Virus record (IMG/VR): IMGVR_UViG_3300046756_000171
Span: 1-61,559 of that record
Direction: 5' to 3' (one strand)
Source: a virus
DNA length: 61,559 nt
The translations under genes and the position numbers were made by a program. The first letter of the stretch is position 1. Each line of letters starts with the position of its first letter. Of this stretch, positions 15,957 through 27,200 are shown in pieces. The notes below the pieces were generated by a model. The model had not been told where the DNA came from. It searched no databases and saw nothing but the letters and a program-made list of their open reading frames with translations.

Positions 15957-18002
15957 TTACTTGTTAGCTTTAAGTTCTGCTACTTGAGCTGATAATTCCT
16001 TAACCGCTTCAATTAGTAGACCTGTAATGTTACCATATGCTACTGATTTTAAACCAGTTGCATCAGTGTGTACTGCTTCTGGAAGTACTGCTTCTAATTC
16101 TTGGGCAACAACACCTGTTGCTCTTGAATCATCTGCAATTCTGTTCCAAGTGTAACCACTAATATTCTCTACTTTTCCTAGAGCACCATCAATTACTTGA
16201 ATGTTTCTTTTTAAGCTCTCATCTGAGTATGCTGTAACATCACCAGTTGCTGTAAAGTCACCAGTATATGAACCTGACATAGCTATGCCATCTGCACTTA
16301 CTGTGATACCATTTCCGCCACCGACGTTAAATGTACGATCACTTGCTAGTGTACCACCACCTGTTAAGCCGTTACCAGCTATCATGTTAGTACCTGTTGC
16401 CGCTTTACTTGCTAGGTTGTTAGTCATTGTTGTACTAAAGTTAGCATCATCACCCATTGCCGCCGCTAGTTCATTCAATGTATCTAAAGCACCTGGTGCT
16501 GAATCTACAAGGTTGTTAACCGCAGTTGTAAGATCTGATTGTTTAGCTAGTTCCACCCAGTTACCTGCGTGAGCAAAAACAGCTTTTCCACCATCATGTA
16601 CGTGAGCAAACATACCGTGGTATGTACCCGCCGCTGGTAGATCGCCGTCTGTCGCGTAAACGTTAGCAAATTTAACTTTACCAGTTGTAGTAATATCATT
16701 AGCACCCATGTCTAGAGCATTGCCTTTAATATTAGCTACTGCTGTTGTAATCGCATCTGCTTCTGCTTGGTCTGCATATGCTTGAGTAGCCATGTCTGAA
16801 CCACCAACTGACATACCGCCACCTGAAGCTGAAATGTCTACACCACCTAGGTCAATTGTTGAACCTTTTAGGAATAGTTTATTCCAACGATTTGTTGCTG
16901 AACCTAAGTTGTAAGTTTCAGTTGTTGCAGGAAGAATGTCTGCGCCAACTGTACCTAATGCAGTATCTACTCTTGCGTCAGTAAAGTATACATTAGTTGG
17001 TGATCCTGATTCAGGAACATCATCAGTTGTAAGTACTGATATTGCACTAGTATAAGCTGTTGTAATTGCAGTTTCTCTACCGTCTGTATATAAGTTAGCA
17101 GAAGTAACAGCATCTGCTTCAGCTGTATCTGCATAACTTTGTAGTGTAGATGTTAATGCCGCGTCTTGTGAATCAACATAAGTCTTCGCCGCTTTTAAAC
17201 CAATGTCTGCAGTTGCAGATGTTTCAAAAGCTACCCTAGCTGTAGTTTCTGCCGCTAGGTTTGTAGTTAAAGTGGCTTCTGCCGCTCTAGCTGTAGTTGC
17301 TTCAGAAGATATAGCTGTTGTATTAGCAATAATATCTGCTTGAGCTGTAGTCATTGCAGTACCATTATTGCTACTTGTAGTTTGTAGAGCAGTAATAGCA
17401 CTTGCGTTTGCCGCAATGTTATTAGTTATTGTAGTTGAGAAATTAGCGTCATCACCTAAGGCGTTTGCTAATTCGTTCAATGTATCTAACGCACCTGGTG
17501 CACCGTTGACTACGTTTGAAATCTGTAAGTCCACATAAGTTTTGTTAGAAACGTCCCCACCGTCTGTCGGATTTGGAACATTTATTATCTTGTTTGAATT
17601 CATGTCAATTTTGTCACCAAAACCAACTGAAGTTCCACCACTTGAAGTGATGTTTTTGCCATCTAGCATCTGTAAAGTACCAGCGACATTTACTGTTTGT
17701 GTTGATTGCAGGGTAATTACTCCTGTGCCCTCAGTTTTAACAGTTAAGCCTTGGTCCGTATCTGCTTTAAGAACGATTGTACCTGAATCATCATGGATTA
17801 CTTTTTGGTTATTAATGTAAAGTGATCCTTGAGAAAGGTATAAATCTTTCCATTTTGCAGTAGTAGAACCCAAGTCGTAACCAGTTGTACCATCCGAATC
17901 AACGTCAGGTAGGATTGAACCACCCATCGTTAAATTGGCTAGTAATTCTGAGGCGTCATCAGTTTTAAAACCACCGTCAATTATAAATTTTCTTTGTGCC
18001 AT
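15957..18002 (-). CDS. Long tail fibre with C-terminal S74 chaperone
   Basis: 681-residue fibre beginning MAQRKFIIDGGFKTDDASEL. It has two copies of the APGALDTLNELA(N/A)A(L/M)GDDANFSTT module, the same ATYHGMFAHVH segment as the fibre at 12401, and a C-terminal S74 domain (AYSDESLKRNI near residue 580). The final residues (AVKELSAQVAELKANK) form a coiled coil. Paralogous to the 12401 fibre over its last roughly 250 residues. Its own late promoter and terminator make it a single-gene unit. Confidence 0.85.
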   Translation of the reverse strand: MAQRKFIIDGGFKTDDASELLANLTMGGSILPDVDSDGTTGYDLGSTTAKWKDLYLSQGSLYINNQKVIHDDSGTIVLKADTDQGLTVKTEGTGVITLQSTQTVNVAGTLQMLDGKNITSSGGTSVGFGDKIDMNSNKIINVPNPTDGGDVSNKTYVDLQISNVVNGAPGALDTLNELANALGDDANFSTTITNNIAANASAITALQTTSSNNGTAMTTAQADIIANTTAISSEATTARAAEATLTTNLAAETTARVAFETSATADIGLKAAKTYVDSQDAALTSTLQSYADTAEADAVTSANLYTDGRETAITTAYTSAISVLTTDDVPESGSPTNVYFTDARVDTALGTVGADILPATTETYNLGSATNRWNKLFLKGSTIDLGGVDISASGGGMSVGGSDMATQAYADQAEADAITTAVANIKGNALDMGANDITTTGKVKFANVYATDGDLPAAGTYHGMFAHVHDGGKAVFAHAGNWVELAKQSDLTTAVNNLVDSAPGALDTLNELAAAMGDDANFSTTMTNNLASKAATGTNMIAGNGLTGGGTLASDRTFNVGGGNGITVSADGIAMSGSYTGDFTATGDVTAYSDESLKRNIQVIDGALGKVENISGYTWNRIADDSRATGVVAQELEAVLPEAVHTDATGLKSVAYGNITGLLIEAVKELSAQVAELKANK

Positions 18003-18054
18003 TTTTATGACTCCTTTTTGATCAAAAAAGTTATTGCCACATTGAGTAGCAAAG

Positions 18055-18061
18055 TATTTAT
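18055..18061 (-). promoter_or_regulatory. T4-type late promoter (S74 fibre gene)
   Basis: AATAAATAC on the minus strand; leader about 47 bases. Confidence 0.6.
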
Positions 18062-18106
18062 TCTTTTTCTAGCAGTATTATCAACTTTGATAATAAAGCT
18101 ACTTTA

Positions 18107-18140
18107 AAAGAGGCGTAACCTTAATTTGTTACGCCCCTTT
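18107..18140 (-). terminator. Intrinsic terminator of the giant fibre gene
   Basis: Inverted repeat AAAGGGGCGTAAC / GTTACGCCTCTTT with an 8-base loop, then TTTAAAG on the minus strand, 31 bases after the stop at 18172. Confidence 0.75.
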
Positions 18141-18171
18141 AAGTTTGGTTACTTAAGAAGCGATATACTCC

Positions 18172-21100
18172 TTACACATCAATGTAAGTAGCGATCACTT
18201 TAACTGTAGCTGTACCACTTGTCGGAGTGTAAGTTAATTCAACTTGGTTTCCGTTCATAGTAACACTTGCATCACCAATTAAGTCTGCACCAGTATAAAC
18301 CATTGCGTACTCTGTAATGTATGCAGTACTACCATCATGTACTACTAAAGCTTCACGTGTCTCATAGTTACCTGCGCCGTCATCAACCTGCATGATGTAT
18401 TTCGCTGAACGATACAACGCACCGTTGAATGAATCAACTGTAGTTGAACCGGAAGCTGATACTTCACCTTTTTGTACGTATGCTTTAATATCAGCCGCTA
18501 GTTTGTCGAATGATACTGAGTTAGCAAGTAGTACTGGGTTAAGTCCTGCACCTGGTGATAACACAACAATTTGTGTACCAACTGGTACTGCTGAGTTAAA
18601 CGTGATAGTTTTCGCCGCACTATCGATAGTGTAGTGAGTTGATGGATCCTGAATAACACCACCAACAAAAACCATTGCTTGGTCTTGTGTTGTAGTGAAA
18701 GTTAATGAATACTGCGTTGCAGATCCATCACCATTAATTGTCATTCTCTCTTGTGTTGAGAAAACATTTAACGGGTTTTTCAGTTCCATACCGTCTTCAT
18801 TTGAGTTAACTGCTAATACGTATCCGTCTTTGTTAGTGTAATCTGTATCAGATACATCTGTTAAGTCTAGGACTGATTCGTTAGTGTCAACCGAGATAAC
18901 ACCTGTGCTGTTATCGTAGCTTACTAAGCCTGCGCCTGCAACGTCATTAACACTAATTGCCGCTCTGCTTCTGGCATCAGTGTAGTATAGGTTTGAACCT
19001 TCAGCTAAGTCATCTGTAGTATTAGTAGAGATGTCTTGTGCTGAAATTGCCGCATCTAGTACTGCTTTAGATACTGCGTCACCTGGATTGGCCGCTGTTC
19101 CTAAACCTGTTACTAGTTGACCGCCCATAGCAATATCGCCACTCATTGTTCCACCAGCAAGTGCTAGTTTAGTTGCGATTACTGTGTCTTGAGCCGCATC
19201 AGCCGCCGCAAACTCAGTACGGATAGCCGCCCTGTCAGTTGTCGCCGCCGCGTGGTCTGTGTCGTTGTCATTTACTTCGCTTGTTAAAGCTGTACTTAGG
19301 TTAGTAATGGCAGTTGCGTTTGCCGCTACTGTACCTGTTAGTGTGCTGTCTGCATTTTGGAAAGCAGTAACGATTTCAGTTAATGAATCTAGCGCCGCTG
19401 GATCCGTGTTACTGATAATATCGTTAACTGTGACTACTAAAGCGTCTGTACGTGTCACTTCTGTTGCCAAGTCTGTTGCTACTGTTGAAATAGACGTTGC
19501 ATTAGCCGCTTCCGCCGCTGTTGCTCTAGCTGTTTCTGTAGCAATATCTGCCGCATTAGCTTGTTCTGCAGTTTGAGCTCTAGTTACTTCAGTTGCTAGG
19601 TTTGTAGTTAACACACCTTCTGCCGCTGTAGCTCTAGTTTCTTCTGCTTTAACAGCCGCATCTAACTTGTTATCAGCATCTTTCAATGATGATGCAGTTG
19701 AGATGTAGTCTGCTGTTGCATTTGCTGAATATGTACCATCAACACCTAAACCTGCGCCAGCTTGTGTAGCTGTAATTTCAGTTAAGTTGTCTGCGATATC
19801 AGTTGCATTTGCCGCTTCTGCCGCTTGAGCTCTTGTTGACTCATTTGCGATAGCTGTTGCATTTGCTTGTTCAGCCGCTCTTGCTGTAGTTGCTTCTGCT
19901 GTAATTGCGTTTGCATTCGCTGATTCTGCCGCTCTAGCTGTACTTGCTTCAGACGCTATGTCTGCCGCGTTAGTAGAGATGTCAGATGCATTAGTTGCGA
20001 TTGCTGTTGCATTAGTTGCAATGTCTGCTGTATTACCAGAGATTGCTGTTGCATTTGCTGAAACATTTGTAGTTAGTGTTGCTTCTGCCGCTTCAGCTCT
20101 TGTTTTTTCAGCTAGGATTGCCGCATCTAATTTAGAGTCTGCATCATGTAATGATGAAGCTGAATCAATTGCGTGTGTTCCTGAGTGTGCTGAGTAAGAA
20201 CCGTCACTTTGTAAACCTGCACCAGTTTCTACTGCATCAATTGCGTTATTAACAGAAGTTAAATCAGCCGCTGTACCTGAGTTCAGTTCGTTGATCGCTT
20301 CTGATAACGTTTGTGCAGTTGTCTGTAGTGCCGCACTACCTGCTTGTGTTTCTAAAGTAGATACTTTGCCTTCTTCAGCTGTTAGACGTGTGTCTAATGC
20401 TGTGTCAGCCGCCGCAAATTCAGTACGAATTAACGCTCTGTCTGTTGAAGCAGTATTACTTAGACTTGTGATTGCACCATTGATTGTACTATCAGCACTT
20501 TGGAATGCTGAAACAATTTCAGTTAGTGAATCTAACGCCGCCGGATCCGTATTAGTTAGGATTGAATCAATTCTAGCTGTTTCCGTGTCGATGTTGCTTT
20601 GAAGTGTCGCTTCAGCTGTTGTTGCTCTAGCTACTTCGTTATTGATACTTGTTAAGTTAGTAGCAATATCGTTAGTGTTAGTTGCAATGTTAGCTGTGTG
20701 CGTTGAATCAGCAGTAGTTGAACGAGATACCTCGTTTGCTATTGCTGTTGCGTTTGCCGCTTCTGCCGCAAGTGCTCTTGTTTCTTCTGCTGTTACCGCT
20801 TGTGCGTTAGCAAGTTCTGCCGCTCTAGCTGTTGACGCTTCATTTGAAATAGCAGTAGTTAGAGTTGCGTCACCCGCAATTCTGTCTGCTGTTTCTGTTG
20901 CAATGTCACTTGCGTTAGTTGCAATGTCTGTCGCGTTAGTTGCTATATCACCAGTGTTAGCTGTAATAGCTAGTGTGTTTGCCGCTTCTGCCGCAAGTGC
21001 TCTAGTCTTTTCAGTTAGAACTTCTTGGTCAGTATAAGCTTCTGCTGTTGCTTCTGCACCCGCTTTAGCTGTTGCAATTCTATCTGTTACAGTATTACCT

Positions 21101-22902
21101 GCTGTACCGTCTAGTGTTGCATCACCCATTAGTGCTACGTCTGCCGCATCACTGTCTGCGATTGCATTTGCTTCTGCCGCATCTGCTTTTGTAGTTGCAT
21201 CAGCCGCCGCAGTTGAAATCGCGTCTGCTTCAGCTGTATCAGCATATGCTTGTGCTGATGCTAAAGTTGATGCATCTCCTGCTTGTCTGTTTGTTGTTTC
21301 TGCCGCTATTGCCGCCGCATTAACACCTTCAGCCGCTTGTGCTCTTGTAGACTCCGCATTGATATTTGTTTGTAATGCCGCGTCACCAGTTGTGATGTCT
21401 GAAGCATTCTGCGAAATAGCAGTTGCGTTTGCGTTAATTGCCGCTGTTGCCGCTGAATCACCAGCTTGGAAAGCTGTAACGATTTCAGTCAGTGAGTCAA
21501 GTGCCGCTGGGTCTGTGTTAGTTAGAATGTTATCAATTCTAGCTGTTTCAGTTGCAATGTCAGCTGTATTAGTTGCGATATCAGCTGTGTTAGTTGCAAT
21601 ATCTGTAGTGTTAGTATCAATCTCACCGTGAAGTTCGTTGATAGCCGCACCAATTGATGTTGCTGTAGTATCAAGTGGTGTATTTGCTACATCACCAACT
21701 ACTGTTTCTAACGCACTAATATCTGAAGCATTTGTAGTAACTTTAGCGTCAACTACTGCTACCGCTGTATTGATAGCCGCTGTCTCTGCCGCTGATACTG
21801 TATCTGCGTGTGCTTCAGCCGCCGCTTGTGCCGCGTCTGCTTTTGTAGTTGCATCTGCCGCCGCTGTAGCGATTGCATCTGCTTCTGCTGTATCTGCGTA
21901 TGTTTGTGCTGATGCTAAAGTTGTTGCATCTGCTGTTGCAAAGTCTGTTCTTACCGCTGTATCTGCATTTGCTCTTGCAGTCGCTTCGTTTGCAATGTCT
22001 TGTGCATTTGCTAATTCAGCTCCTGATGCACGTGTAACTTCTGCCGCTAAGTCGGTTTGTAGTTGTGAAACTTCACCGTCTGTAGCAGATATTTCCGCCG
22101 CCAATCCAGTTGTTAGTGTAGTAATGTCACCTTCATTAGCAGTTACTCTAGCATCAAGTGCATTTTCAGCCGCTCTAGCAGTTGCCGCTTCTGTTGAAAT
22201 ATCAGATGCGTTAGTTGCTTCAGCGCCTTGTGCTCTTGTTGCTTCTGTACTAATTGCAGTTGCATTTGCTTGTTCTGCAGTTTGAGCTCTAGCTGTCTCG
22301 TTTGTAATTAAAGTCGAGTTAGCTGTTATTGCCGCAGTCAATGCACTATCTTGAGATTGAAATTCTGCAACAATTTCAGATAAACTGTCTAATGCCGCAG
22401 GGTCAACGTTTGATATAATGTTTGTTATTTGAGTTTGTAATCCAGCATCTGCCGCTTTATAAGCTGTATCTAGAGCGGATTCTGCCGCTGTAGCTCTGCT
22501 TATTTCACTTGCGATGTCCGTCGCATTTACACCCTCTGCCGCTGTCGCTCTTGACGTTTCAGCCGCGATATCATTTGCGTTCTGAAGTTCAGCCGCACGT
22601 GCTATCACTGCTTCTGCCGCCACTGCTGTAGCAATGTCTGCCGCTACTGCTGATTGAGCTTTTGCATCTGTAAAGTATTCATTACTTGAACCTTCGGTAA
22701 TATCATCAGTTGTAAATGAACCAATAAAATTTGCCGCTGTAATACTTTTCAGAGCTGAAGTCGCATTGTCGTGTAAAAGGAAAGCATCTAAGTTGTTTGC
22801 TGATGTAGTTGCAGTTTGGCCTGAAACTGAACTCGCATCAAGTTTGGTATCGATAACCGCTTGGTTAGCCAACGCCGGACTCTTAATTTGTCTAAAAGCC
22901 AT
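18172..22902 (-). CDS. Giant Ala/Thr-rich repetitive fibre protein
   Basis: 1576 residues from the ATG at 22900-22902 (GGAGA just upstream; an in-frame start six codons earlier is less likely). Almost the whole chain is Ala/Thr/Glu/Asp/Asn with motifs such as TRAxAAEAANAxAIxxE, giving a very long predicted trimeric coiled coil. Four copies of a DPAALDSL(S/T)EIVxxFQ module (coding near 22404, 21506, 20540 and 19398) break the rod every 300-380 residues. The C-terminal tip is beta-rich (YTDARSRAAIS; GDGSATQYSLTF...VGGVIQDPSTHY). The gene uses GCG/GCC alanine codons before G/C-starting codons far more than expected for an AT-rich genome. Confidence 0.8.
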   Translation of the reverse strand: MAFRQIKSPALANQAVIDTKLDASSVSGQTATTSANNLDAFLLHDNATSALKSITAANFIGSFTTDDITEGSSNEYFTDAKAQSAVAADIATAVAAEAVIARAAELQNANDIAAETSRATAAEGVNATDIASEISRATAAESALDTAYKAADAGLQTQITNIISNVDPAALDSLSEIVAEFQSQDSALTAAITANSTLITNETARAQTAEQANATAISTEATRAQGAEATNASDISTEAATARAAENALDARVTANEGDITTLTTGLAAEISATDGEVSQLQTDLAAEVTRASGAELANAQDIANEATARANADTAVRTDFATADATTLASAQTYADTAEADAIATAAADATTKADAAQAAAEAHADTVSAAETAAINTAVAVVDAKVTTNASDISALETVVGDVANTPLDTTATSIGAAINELHGEIDTNTTDIATNTADIATNTADIATETARIDNILTNTDPAALDSLTEIVTAFQAGDSAATAAINANATAISQNASDITTGDAALQTNINAESTRAQAAEGVNAAAIAAETTNRQAGDASTLASAQAYADTAEADAISTAAADATTKADAAEANAIADSDAADVALMGDATLDGTAGNTVTDRIATAKAGAEATAEAYTDQEVLTEKTRALAAEAANTLAITANTGDIATNATDIATNASDIATETADRIAGDATLTTAISNEASTARAAELANAQAVTAEETRALAAEAANATAIANEVSRSTTADSTHTANIATNTNDIATNLTSINNEVARATTAEATLQSNIDTETARIDSILTNTDPAALDSLTEIVSAFQSADSTINGAITSLSNTASTDRALIRTEFAAADTALDTRLTAEEGKVSTLETQAGSAALQTTAQTLSEAINELNSGTAADLTSVNNAIDAVETGAGLQSDGSYSAHSGTHAIDSASSLHDADSKLDAAILAEKTRAEAAEATLTTNVSANATAISGNTADIATNATAIATNASDISTNAADIASEASTARAAESANANAITAEATTARAAEQANATAIANESTRAQAAEAANATDIADNLTEITATQAGAGLGVDGTYSANATADYISTASSLKDADNKLDAAVKAEETRATAAEGVLTTNLATEVTRAQTAEQANAADIATETARATAAEAANATSISTVATDLATEVTRTDALVVTVNDIISNTDPAALDSLTEIVTAFQNADSTLTGTVAANATAITNLSTALTSEVNDNDTDHAAATTDRAAIRTEFAAADAAQDTVIATKLALAGGTMSGDIAMGGQLVTGLGTAANPGDAVSKAVLDAAISAQDISTNTTDDLAEGSNLYYTDARSRAAISVNDVAGAGLVSYDNSTGVISVDTNESVLDLTDVSDTDYTNKDGYVLAVNSNEDGMELKNPLNVFSTQERMTINGDGSATQYSLTFTTTQDQAMVFVGGVIQDPSTHYTIDSAAKTITFNSAVPVGTQIVVLSPGAGLNPVLLANSVSFDKLAADIKAYVQKGEVSASGSTTVDSFNGALYRSAKYIMQVDDGAGNYETREALVVHDGSTAYITEYAMVYTGADLIGDASVTMNGNQVELTYTPTSGTATVKVIATYIDV

Positions 22903-23008
22903 AGAGATTTCTCCAATCAAATATATTTGATTTGCCTATAATCTTTATAAGCAAAAGAATACGTACATAAAGTAAGTATTCTGCATAGGCCGTAAAACCC
23001 ATACAATG

Positions 23009-23015
23009 TATTTAT
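23009..23015 (-). promoter_or_regulatory. T4-type late promoter (giant fibre)
   Basis: AATAAATAC on the minus strand, with a long (about 100-base) leader to the giant fibre ATG. Confidence 0.55.
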
Positions 23016-23050
23016 TCAATATTGCTGTTTATTATATATTATGATATTGT

Positions 23051-24241
23051 TTAAATTGGAAGAAATCTGAAGTCTACAACCGCTCCAGTTGATGGAGCAT
23101 TATTAAGAGTTAATGTAGCTCCTAGTATACTATAATCTGTAGGAGGAAGTATTGCTCCATCTACAATTACTAATATACTATGTACAGTATGACCAGTTGG
23201 AATAGTATATTGTGTTGTACTATTGTCGCCAGCATACTGACTACTATTATATATCAAGTTTAGATGTCTATTTTCTATGCAGTTATCAGGAAATGCTGTA
23301 ATACTTGCAAAATGAAATCTATACTTTACATATATATCTGCACCATTATCTGGTGTAACATTAAATACTAGTTTTTTATTTGAATCTATTGAGAATACAT
23401 CTGGTCTTTGTAATACATCGTCTACGTATACATCAATAGCTTCTACTGAAGGTAAATCACTAGCTGTTAATTGATATTCTGTTGTTGTGCCATCACCTGT
23501 AAATGTTTGTGCTGGCTCTATACTAGTTGATGGGAATGCTAAATCATTTCTTAATAGTGCTTCTAAGTCAGTTAATTCTGTGCTTGTTGCGAATGCACTA
23601 TCAGCGCCTTGAAAGGCTGTAACAATTTCACTTAAAGAGTCAAGTGCCGCTGGATCAGTATTTTGAATGATACTATCAATTTGATCTTGTAAGCCTTGCG
23701 TTACTGTTGCATCACCTACACCAAATCTACCTTGATATACTGCTCCACTTATATATACACTTTTACCTGTAAATGATTTACCATTTGGTAAACTATCACC
23801 AATAAAGTTTAGTACACCAGATTGATAATCAAAGAACCATTCGTCATTATTACCACTACCTGTTACAAATACTTTGTTAGCTAAACTTTCAGCACCTGCT
23901 GAATCGTTAGTATCATGTATGTAAACACTTACTAGATATGTACTACCAAATTCTGGAGTTATCCAATCTGTAATACTTGTTTTCCATGTTCTATTTCCTG
24001 TTGATGTAATATCTTCTGAACACTCAACAGCATTATATAATTTTACCTGTGTTGTATCTGCTGATGGTTTTACTGCTGGTATGCTACCTGCTTCTGCCCA
24101 AACTTTATCACCACGTAATAAAAGTGGACTTGCTATTGCTTCGTTGGCCGCTAACTTATTGGCATTAATATCTGTTTTAGTAGCACCATAACCAATCTTC
24201 TTAAATAGGTAGTCAATTTTTTGATTATCACTAATTGCCAT
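23051..24241 (-). CDS. Fibre/baseplate-attached structural protein
   Basis: 396-residue structural protein. It contains one NTDPAALDSLSEIVTAFQ module like the giant fibre. It then carries two tandem beta domains of the common phage type: TFTGDGTTTEYQLT...VYVDDVLQRPDVFSI and YAGDNSTTQYTIP...VIVDGAILPPTDYSI. The shared modules suggest it attaches to or forms part of the same fibre assembly. Its start overlaps the stop of the PKD-repeat gene (TAATG), so the two are coupled. Confidence 0.7.
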   Translation of the reverse strand: MAISDNQKIDYLFKKIGYGATKTDINANKLAANEAIASPLLLRGDKVWAEAGSIPAVKPSADTTQVKLYNAVECSEDITSTGNRTWKTSITDWITPEFGSTYLVSVYIHDTNDSAGAESLANKVFVTGSGNNDEWFFDYQSGVLNFIGDSLPNGKSFTGKSVYISGAVYQGRFGVGDATVTQGLQDQIDSIIQNTDPAALDSLSEIVTAFQGADSAFATSTELTDLEALLRNDLAFPSTSIEPAQTFTGDGTTTEYQLTASDLPSVEAIDVYVDDVLQRPDVFSIDSNKKLVFNVTPDNGADIYVKYRFHFASITAFPDNCIENRHLNLIYNSSQYAGDNSTTQYTIPTGHTVHSILVIVDGAILPPTDYSILGATLTLNNAPSTGAVVDFRFLPI

Positions 24242-27200
24242 TAGTTAGACTCCCCTATTTGTAAATTTGTAATTTGTTTTCCTGCTTCTAATGCTATTCT
24301 AACCAATACAACATTATTAGTTGCATTACTCATATTCTCACTACCTAATGTCATTGTATAAGTTGAGTTAATACTTGAATTAGTTGGAATAACGTCTGCA
24401 CCTGTTAATGCACAACCATCACTACCATTACCACCTGAGCCTGTGTTACTACCTGGAACACCAACACCTGCGTATTGAGCTGTACCATCTATCCAACCAT
24501 TTAATCCACTTGCACCGTCAACGGTAGTACCTGGTGCCGCAATCCATAATCCACTTATTCCATTTGTATTAATTGTAATACTAAAGTTAGCTACAACCTG
24601 TCTACGGAATGCGAATGTAAAATATTGTGTTCCTGTGTCTGCACTTCTATCAGGGCCAACTGGAAGATACCCAGTTGAATAATCTGTTGTATTGTGTTCT
24701 AATGTTCCCCAACGTACAGTTGCTTCTTGTGTTCCACTTACACTTACTGCACCAGTAAATGGTGTAGCTGTATAATCTGTTGAACCTACTATTGTTGGAT
24801 TGTCTGTACTATCTGAAACAAAATCTGCTATACGTATTGCATTATCTGTTATTGTTCCATTACCTAAACTACCCGCTACAGGAATACTATCTTCTATTAC
24901 ACCTGTTGGATTAGATCTATGTACTTGTACTTTTGTATCAAATTCTGTATAACTACTTGTTCCGTTAACATTTTTTATTCTAGCTTTAATAGTTTCTATT
25001 GCCGCAATATTTGATTGTGTAATATCAATAGTTTGATCAGCAAACGAATAACTTAATGTGTTAGCTGTTGGTATACCACTTACTAGATATGAAGCATCTT
25101 CTAAGTCCGCATAGTCTTTAAATTGTGTTTGAATTGTACCAGCTGAGGTACCTTCTACATTAGTACCATTACTAATTTCTAAAACATTATTAGTATCTCT
25201 ATATGCTTGTCCTATCCAATTTGATACATTTAATCCAGATAATATTAATTTTGGATTTCCTGTATTATAATATGGTATACCTGATATGTATCTATAAGTT
25301 CCTGAAACACTTTCAGAAAGAATAGAACTAGTATTATCAAGTGTAGGTACGTCTGTTAGATCATCACACATAACTGTTACGTAATTTGTTTCACCTGTTG
25401 TACTATGTTCTATTCTCTGATCATTAACACCAATAGCATACTCTGCAAATGGTTTAGAAATTTTTGAATCAAATGTTTGATAGAAACCAGTTGGGTATGT
25501 TGAAGCACTTATTGTATTGTGAGCATCATCTTGTTGAGTGATCACTAAATCATTAAATGTACCAGTTTCATTGAGGGAAGTAGAAAAGGTTGTTGATCCA
25601 TTTGGTGTACCATTTACTATTGCAGTTACAGTACCCGCTAATCCATTATATGCATTTTCAGCTATTGTTGTGTCAAGTGTTCCACTAGTATATCTTCTTG
25701 CAGTATTTGTATCCAAATCATCACCTGCTGTTAATGGTGACGTTGCACTATTATCTGTGAAATTATATGCTAATTTTGGATCAGTACCTTGTGCAGGATC
25801 TACTAGTGAAATTGTTTTATTTCCAAGTCCGTCTGGAGCAGTAGGAACTGCATGAACTTGAAACGTTAAATTCTGTGTATCTGTTTGAGCTGTTATATCT
25901 GGTGTACCACTAGCTGTATAATCTAGTTGATAGTTACCAGGTGTTTTGCCTGAGAAGTCATGTTGTATAGATCCTTCAGTAGTTGTTGTATCATTAGAAC
26001 TTCCATCATTCCAATTAAATTCAGCACTATCTTTATTTTCTGAAGTATCTGTGACTTCTACTATTGCTCTGTTATTACCTAAATAATCAAATCCATCATA
26101 AACATCAAACTGGTTATCTCCATTCTTGTCTGATACTTGTACTGCCGTTCCAGATATGTTTGCTCTTACGTCTGGCTCAACGTGTATACTAAACGACGAA
26201 CTTGTAAATGGACTGCTTGAGTGTCCACTTATTACTTGTAAATTACCTGTATAATCTTGAGGTGTATTATTATTTGTTAATGTATATTTGTGTGTTATCG
26301 TACTGCCTGTATCTCCTGCTTGACCCGATCCTACATTAACTGTTTCTATTGTTCCATCTCCAAAATCCCATCTATAAGTTATACCATAATCTGCATAACT
26401 TCCTATAGTAGCTTCTGTGTTGTTTGTAAATGTAACATCTAATCCATTTGATGATTCTTCATTAATACCTGTTGTAATATCTGAAGTTGTATCTGGAGTA
26501 TGTGTATCATAGATTTTAAATGAGTCACTACCATTTAGTGGTAGTAAACTTTGTGTCATTGTATCGTGTGCATCAAGTGTTAATGATACTGTACGAGTAA
26601 CGTCTGTGAGTGTGCTGGCCGAGAATGTGTGAGCTATCCTCGGACCAGCACTACCACCTGAAACTGAGTTGTCAGATATAACATCGTCCGCAGAACCGTC
26701 GCCCCAATTCCAAGTATATTGGATTGTTGCTCCGGCTGTGTTCGTTGTTGTATTTTGGAAGTAGACAGTATCACCGTCGTTCCAGGTAGTAACCTGTGAA
26801 CCGCCTGTTAGTGAGTCAAATGCGACAAAACTAACTACTGGGTTGGCGGTAAAAATTGAAATATAATCTTCTCTTGTTTTTGATTGTGAGCTACCAGCTC
26901 CTACACCTTGATCATGAAATGCTGTAACTTGCACATCAAAAGGAGAATTATCACTGTTATTATAAACGTGTGTTGGAGTACTATCAGTTGTAGCTGTTGT
27001 AACATCTCCATCACCCCAATTAATAGTATATCTATTTGGGTTTCCTTCTGTTGTAATATTAAGTGTTGCTGTTAATCCTGCTCCACCAGATGTAATATCT
27101 GAAACAAAGTCAACAGTTTTAACGTATGTATTATTTCTTACGTTTTCTATTGTTTGATAAACTTCTGTAAGGTCTGCTGTAATTTCTGAATCTTGACTAG

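Noticed and set aside
18392-22285. Many long plus-strand open frames antisense to the giant fibre gene (also in 16201-17820, 25538-25855, 33324-34007 and 35098-35892)
   Set aside because: They mirror low-complexity Ala/Thr/Glu-rich minus-strand genes, which leave antisense frames open by composition; no ribosome sites, no recognisable proteins.
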